Below are positions 43,619 to 47,167 of a stretch of 47,167 nucleotides of DNA, one piece after another. Each line of letters begins with the position of its first letter. Position 1 is the first letter of the stretch. Source of the DNA: Tannerellaceae bacterium. GTDB taxonomy: Bacteria; Bacteroidota; Bacteroidia; Bacteroidales; Tannerellaceae. A model generated the notes under the pieces. The model was given only the letters and a program-made list of their open reading frames with translations. It searched no databases and was not told the DNA's origin. The stretch covers positions 1 through 47,167 of the forward strand of contig JAISQD010000186.1 in assembly GCA_031274415.1 (NCBI GenBank), given 5' to 3'. The position numbers and the translations under genes are program-made.

Positions 43619-45451
43619 ATGAAACAACTTATTCCCTTTATGTGCGTGTGGCTACTATGGAGCTGCGAGTATCCGGTGCATGACCATTTCATCGAGATAG
43701 AGAAACCGCCTCAGGCGGTCGAGATGGGCGTTTACCTCACTGCCGACAACGATGGGGAACGTATCGTCCTGCCCGAGTCGTCGTTCGTCAATTACAAGCT
43801 TTCAGTGGCGGGAGGGCGCAGGATACAAGGCTGTATTTTTGAAATGGGCGGGAGGCGTTGGGAGTTTCCCGACCAGTCGTCCGGCTATTTCTATGTCGAC
43901 AAAAGCGAATTTCCCGATGGCGAATATACCCTGTCCTGTACGCTTTATGCCGCCACCGAATCGGGCAGTATTGCCGATCAGCTGGGGATGGAATCGTATG
44001 CGGGCAGCTTCAGCTGGCCGCTTACCGTCACGACCTATTCCCTTCCGAAGGAGAGCCTCCGGCATACGATCAATGCCGACGGCTACCTGGAGCTGTCGTG
44101 GGACCGGCCGGAGATAGGCGTGCTCCCGTTCCAGTCCTACCACATATCGGGATCGTTTAGGGATATTGATATACAGGACGTGGAGCAGACAAGCTTTGTC
44201 GACCGTTCGTATGTAGGGGAGAACATGTGGTGGTACCGGGTCTCGGCATCCTTCGAGAGCAAAGACGTGTATAGAGATCCATGGCCGCTAGGATACGTCG
44301 AACTGCCCGGGGTAGAGCCTGCGTTCGAGATTGATTACAGCGGGGAAGACAGTATACGGTTAAGCTGGGATAACCCCTACAAATCGGCGGTAAACATTGC
44401 GCTGGATTACTCGCCGCTCGTCGACGGTTACAGGGAAAAGTCCATCCGTATCCCTTATGCACCCTTTGGCTCCCGGCAGAAGCAGCTTCTAATCACCTTC
44501 ATACCCTATGAGGAAGAGGACAGGACGCACAGCTCCGGCTTTTCACGATGGATGTCATTTGTCGCCAGCTGCGGGAAAGAGGTCTATGACCACAGAGCGA
44601 TGACCTATCATGTGGTGGAGGATGTACTGTATGTGGTTAATGAAGAAAAGCAGGTCAGTCTGCTGATGCCGGATGCGGTTGTGTATCAGGAAAGGGTCAG
44701 GTATAACAGTTATGTAAAGAGCATATATGCCTCTTTGTCGGATCTGACGGTGGCTGTTTGCTACGACAACGTCATTGATCTTTTCGACGGGAAAGCGTTT
44801 CGGAACGTGCGGACGGTGATCTCCGATCCTCAGAAAAACTTTACAGGCCCAATCACGTTGACGGACAAAGGGAAGTTGCTCTGTTTCTCACATAACGGCG
44901 CAACCGGAAAGACGGAAGGGCAGGTGTACGACGCGGCTACCGCCCTGTTCGAGACCTCGTTCGGATTGCCGGCGGAGATCACCTACCTGTCGAACGTCTT
45001 CATTACGCCTGATGCCCGCTACATCTATGCCTCCTCCTATTCCGACATCTATGTCCTGTCGCTGGATGAGGCCTACCGGACGACGGATGTGAAACGCCTG
45101 GAAGTCTCCTTTTCCGGCTGGTGTGTCAACCCGCGGCAAACAGGCCAATTGTTTGTCTCGGCCAACGGGAAGATATACCAATATGACGTCGCCACCGGAC
45201 TGTCGCCTGTCTCCACGTGGGATTATCCCGGGATGATTGTCGGGAATATAGATCCTGCGACAGGATACCTGCTGCTGGTCGGCCAGCCGTATATGCCTGG
45301 TTTCGACCATGTCAAGATCATCCGTCCGGAGACCAACGAGGTGTTGGCGACCATCCCGGTAAGCGGAGAGACCAATTACAGTCTGGCCGGTAACACGTTA
45401 ATGTCCGGCAACGGATATGTTATGAACATCAAAAAACAGTTGAAAAAATGA
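43619..45451 (+). CDS. Large lipoprotein with Fn3-like and propeller-like regions
   Basis: A 610-residue protein with a short lipoprotein signal (QLIPFMCVWLLWSC, lipid Cys16). Residues about 25-145 and 150-320 look like two or three beta-sandwich domains; FQSYHISG...TSFVDRSYVGENMWWYRVSA (about 175-220) reads like a fibronectin-III unit. From about 330 to the end, repeated strands with periodic VYQER, FDGKAFRNV, YIYASSYSDIYVLSLDE, LFVSANGKIYQYDVATG look like blades of a beta-propeller. No enzymatic residues are seen. Its stop overlaps the start of the barrel gene that follows, so it is probably a surface partner of that barrel. Family not recognised. Confidence 0.6.
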   Translation: MKQLIPFMCVWLLWSCEYPVHDHFIEIEKPPQAVEMGVYLTADNDGERIVLPESSFVNYKLSVAGGRRIQGCIFEMGGRRWEFPDQSSGYFYVDKSEFPDGEYTLSCTLYAATESGSIADQLGMESYAGSFSWPLTVTTYSLPKESLRHTINADGYLELSWDRPEIGVLPFQSYHISGSFRDIDIQDVEQTSFVDRSYVGENMWWYRVSASFESKDVYRDPWPLGYVELPGVEPAFEIDYSGEDSIRLSWDNPYKSAVNIALDYSPLVDGYREKSIRIPYAPFGSRQKQLLITFIPYEEEDRTHSSGFSRWMSFVASCGKEVYDHRAMTYHVVEDVLYVVNEEKQVSLLMPDAVVYQERVRYNSYVKSIYASLSDLTVAVCYDNVIDLFDGKAFRNVRTVISDPQKNFTGPITLTDKGKLLCFSHNGATGKTEGQVYDAATALFETSFGLPAEITYLSNVFITPDARYIYASSYSDIYVLSLDEAYRTTDVKRLEVSFSGWCVNPRQTGQLFVSANGKIYQYDVATGLSPVSTWDYPGMIVGNIDPATGYLLLVGQPYMPGFDHVKIIRPETNEVLATIPVSGETNYSLAGNTLMSGNGYVMNIKKQLKK

Positions 45452-46143
45452 ATACGCGTATCTTTTCTTTATTCCTCTCCCTTTGCCTGCCTGTCCTGAT
45501 GCAGGCGCAACAAGCCACGATAGAATATGCCACCGGGTACGGCGCTTACAAAATGGGGGAGATAAAAAGTGTTTTCAAAAGCGGCATCTCGTCTATTCCC
45601 ATCCGCAATTTCAGGGTGACGGATCTTTTCCCCGGCTACATCACGCACCACGTCAAAGCCGGCCTGGCATGGAAGACGCTGCATCATGCGGGGCTGTCGG
45701 TCGATTATATGAATACGGCCGCTCATGCGGCGGTATCCGACTATTCCGCCTCCTATGCAAGTACCTTCCGCCTGAAAGGTCTTCGGTTGGGTACATTCTA
45801 TCGCTTTGCATTGCCTTATATGGCGAAAAACCTGCTCAGCCCGTACCTGCAGATGAGTACCGGCGCGGTATTCAATAGCGGGAAGGTGTCCGAATCGCTG
45901 ACTTTTACAGATGCCGGCGAAAACAATTCTTCCTCTTCGGAGTCGTTACAGGGCGTGAACCTGTTCGTCGAGCCTGCTTTTGGGATTAAAATCCGTGTGC
46001 TGCCCATCCTGTCGCTCCACCTCATTGCCGGCTATGAGTTTGACCTGACGAGACAGTTCCGTTATCAGGGAGAGTCCACCGCCGTTGGACCCGACTGGAG
46101 CGGTTTACGTGTTCAGGCAGGCATTATGGTATGCCCGCTTTAG
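45448..46143 (+). CDS. Small outer-membrane beta-barrel protein
   Basis: A 231-residue exported protein: signal peptide ends LMQAQQ, followed by alternating strands (VKAGLAWKTLHHAGLSVDYM, LRLGTFYRFALPYMAKNLLSPYLQMSTGAVF, FVEPAFGIKIRVLPILSLHLIAGYEFDL) and a final strand RVQAGIMVCPL. Fits an OmpA/OmpW-like 8-to-10-strand barrel. The ATG overlaps the previous stop by 4 bp (ATGA), suggesting coupled synthesis and a joint function. Role unknown. Confidence 0.7.
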   Translation: MNTRIFSLFLSLCLPVLMQAQQATIEYATGYGAYKMGEIKSVFKSGISSIPIRNFRVTDLFPGYITHHVKAGLAWKTLHHAGLSVDYMNTAAHAAVSDYSASYASTFRLKGLRLGTFYRFALPYMAKNLLSPYLQMSTGAVFNSGKVSESLTFTDAGENNSSSSESLQGVNLFVEPAFGIKIRVLPILSLHLIAGYEFDLTRQFRYQGESTAVGPDWSGLRVQAGIMVCPL

Positions 46144-46158
46144 CAAGCGGACACGTCA

Positions 46159-46275
46159 TTTCTCCTCCCAGAGTTTTTTTTTTCGAGAAATCGCTTTCAC
46201 TTTTCTTGTAATAGTTGTTATTCAGCCAATAAATGGTGAAGGAAATTTCTCAGAAAAAAAATTCTGGGAAGAGAA
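46159..46275. repeat. Imperfect inverted repeat with A/T tracts
   Basis: TTCTCCTCCCAGAG plus a T-run and CGAGAAAT (46159-46191) pairs with ATTTCTCAG plus an A-run and TTCTGGGAAGAGAA (46245-46275). About 53 bp lie between. It follows the barrel gene and could end its transcript or be a small non-coding insertion. Confidence 0.55.
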
Positions 46276-46315
46276 GTCCGGCAGAATGGAACATACTCAT
46301 GCCGCCGGAAATAGG

Positions 46316-46403
46316 TAGTTAGAGCGTCGCGACGGACTAGTTAGATCGTTGGAACGAGCTAGTTAGTCCGTTGGAACGGAGTAGTTAGAGCGTTGGCACG
46401 GGC
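46316..46403. repeat. Array D: four tandem 22-bp units with covarying dyads
   Basis: Units start at 46316, 46338, 46360 and 46382, each beginning TAGTTAG; a fifth start (TAGTTAG) is at 46404. The following 14 bases differ but keep a dyad: CGTC/GACG, TCGTT/AACGA, TCCGTT/AACGGA and CGT/ACG. Confidence 0.92.
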
Positions 46404-46410
46404 TAGTTAG

Positions 46411-46511
46411 GTAGTTTCCAAACGGACGGGAGCAAAAAAAAATCTCTCCCGTCCGTTTGGAGATTTCCTCCCGTCCAATTCCGGCAAAGCTCCCGTCCAA
46501 ATCTTTAACTC
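46411..46511. repeat. Array E: three direct 22-bp units and one inverted copy
   Basis: Direct units 46446-46467, 46468-46489 and 46490-46511 all begin CTCCCGTCC. An inverted copy lies at 46411-46432; its CCAAACGGACGGGAG (46418-46432) pairs perfectly over 15 bp with 46446-46460 around an A-rich loop. The last unit runs into the 3' end of hicA. Confidence 0.93.
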
Positions 46512-46699
46512 ATGGTTGGTTTTGGAATATCAAGTTGCTTGCAGATCAATGCGCACAAGTCGTTGTCAATCTCGGCATGACGTGGGATCAGAGTGCGCTT
46601 GCCGTTGGTGTGGTTCATGTATTTGTCATGCTTTGCGCCATGCCTGACAAATCCACATCCGTTGTTGTTCAGGTATTGTATGAACTTTATCCTTTTCAT
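46505..46699 (-). CDS. hicA: HicA-family mRNA interferase toxin
   Basis: A 64-residue dsRBD-like toxin: MKRIKFIQYLNNNGCGFVRHGAKHDKYMN, with His20 and His24 near the catalytic position, and the RHAEIDNDLCALICKQLDIP ending typical of HicA. It is predicted to cut mRNA when free of HicB. Start overlaps the hicB stop by 4 bp (antitoxin gene first), and its last codons lie in the 22-bp array E. Confidence 0.88.
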   Translation of the reverse strand: MKRIKFIQYLNNNGCGFVRHGAKHDKYMNHTNGKRTLIPRHAEIDNDLCALICKQLDIPKPTMS

Positions 46700-46905
46700 G
46701 CGAAAACAATTTCTTCTTCCCGTAGTGTTTCTCCATTTGGACGGTAGTTTTCCCGCATGTCTTCAAGATACATTTCCAGCGCATCAGCGATGTTTTCTTT
46801 CAATTCTTCAACACTTTCACCCTGTGTGAACACTTCGGGTAACTCTTTCAACTGCCCGATAAGGAAGCCGTTTTGTCCTTTATTTACAACCATCGTATAT
46901 TTCAT
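46696..46905 (-). CDS. hicB: HicB-family antitoxin, short form
   Basis: A 69-residue protein with the partial RNase-H-like HicB fold: MKYTMVVNKGQNGFLIGQLKELPEVFTQGESVEELKENIADALEMYLEDMRENY. It neutralises HicA. It lacks the C-terminal HTH or ribbon-helix-helix domain of longer HicB proteins, so self-regulation by DNA binding is not expected from it alone. A near-consensus box (TATCTTCG on the minus strand, 46931-46938) lies 26 bp upstream. Confidence 0.87.
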   Translation of the reverse strand: MKYTMVVNKGQNGFLIGQLKELPEVFTQGESVEELKENIADALEMYLEDMRENYRPNGETLREEEIVFA

Positions 46906-47053
46906 CGCTCTGTCATTCTAATATTTACTACGAAGATACATCTTTTTCCGAAACATAAAAAGCCGAACGTTGATTTTTGTGGGCATTTTATTCAAATGGG
47001 TATACTGAAACAATTGTATTAAAATGCGTTAATATCTGGAGAATGGCCTCCGA

Positions 47054-47085
47054 TTTGGGAGAAATCAAAATAAATGTTATATTTG
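47054..47085 (+). promoter_or_regulatory. Consensus Bacteroidetes promoter
   Basis: TTTG at 47054-47057, 20 bp, TATATTTG at 47078-47085: the best -33/-7 pair in the window. Transcription should start about 47090, directly before the hairpin at 47101-47135. No gene starts downstream within the window. Confidence 0.7.
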
Positions 47086-47100
47086 ACATCTCTTAAATGT

Positions 47101-47135
47101 AAAGTGTCCGACAATATGTAGTTGTCGGACACTTT
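47101..47135 (+). terminator. Strong hairpin shortly after a promoter
   Basis: AAAGTGTCCGACAA (47101-47114) pairs perfectly over 14 bp with TTGTCGGACACTTT (47122-47135), loop TATGTAG, followed by TGCTTT. The U-tract is short, so it may be a leader structure, a small-RNA terminator, or the end of a mobile element lying beyond the window. Confidence 0.6.
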
Positions 47136-47167
47136 TGCTTTAGCACGTTAAAATCAGATCAAAAGTA

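Overview
The window looks like a chromosomal segment of a Bacteroidales bacterium, probably in or near Tannerellaceae/Porphyromonadaceae (for example Parabacteroides-like); genus is an inference. Support: Bacteroidetes-type promoters (TAnnTTTG -7 boxes), the methylmalonyl-CoA decarboxylase operon with a lamin-tail/OadG fusion, GldB, DUF5683, DUF4783 and DUF5686 proteins, TonB-type barrels, a fimbrillin-like adhesin and surface glycosidases.

Layout. 1-3665: a visibly AT-rich block with the 3' end of an N6-adenine DNA methyltransferase gene, a Ser/Thr kinase and a TPR protein in one tight operon. It ends at a tRNA-Asp gene (3755-3828) and looks like the edge of an integrated island with a defence-type cassette. 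3967-9947: PLP aminotransferase, YqgE, a periplasmic TPR protein and gyrA. 9948-10503: a long intergenic region with 22-bp repeat arrays. 10504-19602: a clan GH-D glycosidase, the five-gene mce/mmd operon (propionate-forming, sodium-pumping decarboxylation of methylmalonyl-CoA) and a GH51 arabinofuranosidase. 19742-26868: a probably truncated fimbrillin-like gene, an outer-membrane barrel receptor, a Crp/Fnr regulator and a DUF5686 barrel. 27209-36519: ppk1, a phosphodiesterase, a membrane protein, lipA with DPP-IV, a radical SAM protein and gldB, with two interspersed structured repeats lying between convergent genes. 36545-43576: holB, parA-parB-DUF5683-mltD, nadC with a DUF4783 gene, and rlmH. 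43619-46143: a coupled lipoprotein/beta-barrel pair of unknown role. 46144-47167: inverted repeats, a second set of 22-bp arrays, a hicBA toxin-antitoxin pair, and a consensus promoter followed directly by a strong hairpin.

Two things stand out. The methyltransferase-kinase-TPR cassette beside tRNA-Asp is a candidate defence system of a gene combination I do not recognise as a named type. Separately, three intergenic regions carry tandem arrays that share a period of exactly 22 bp but not sequence; two of them combine dyad-containing units with inverted copies of a flanking 22-bp unit. All calls are from reading the sequence; no database search was run.
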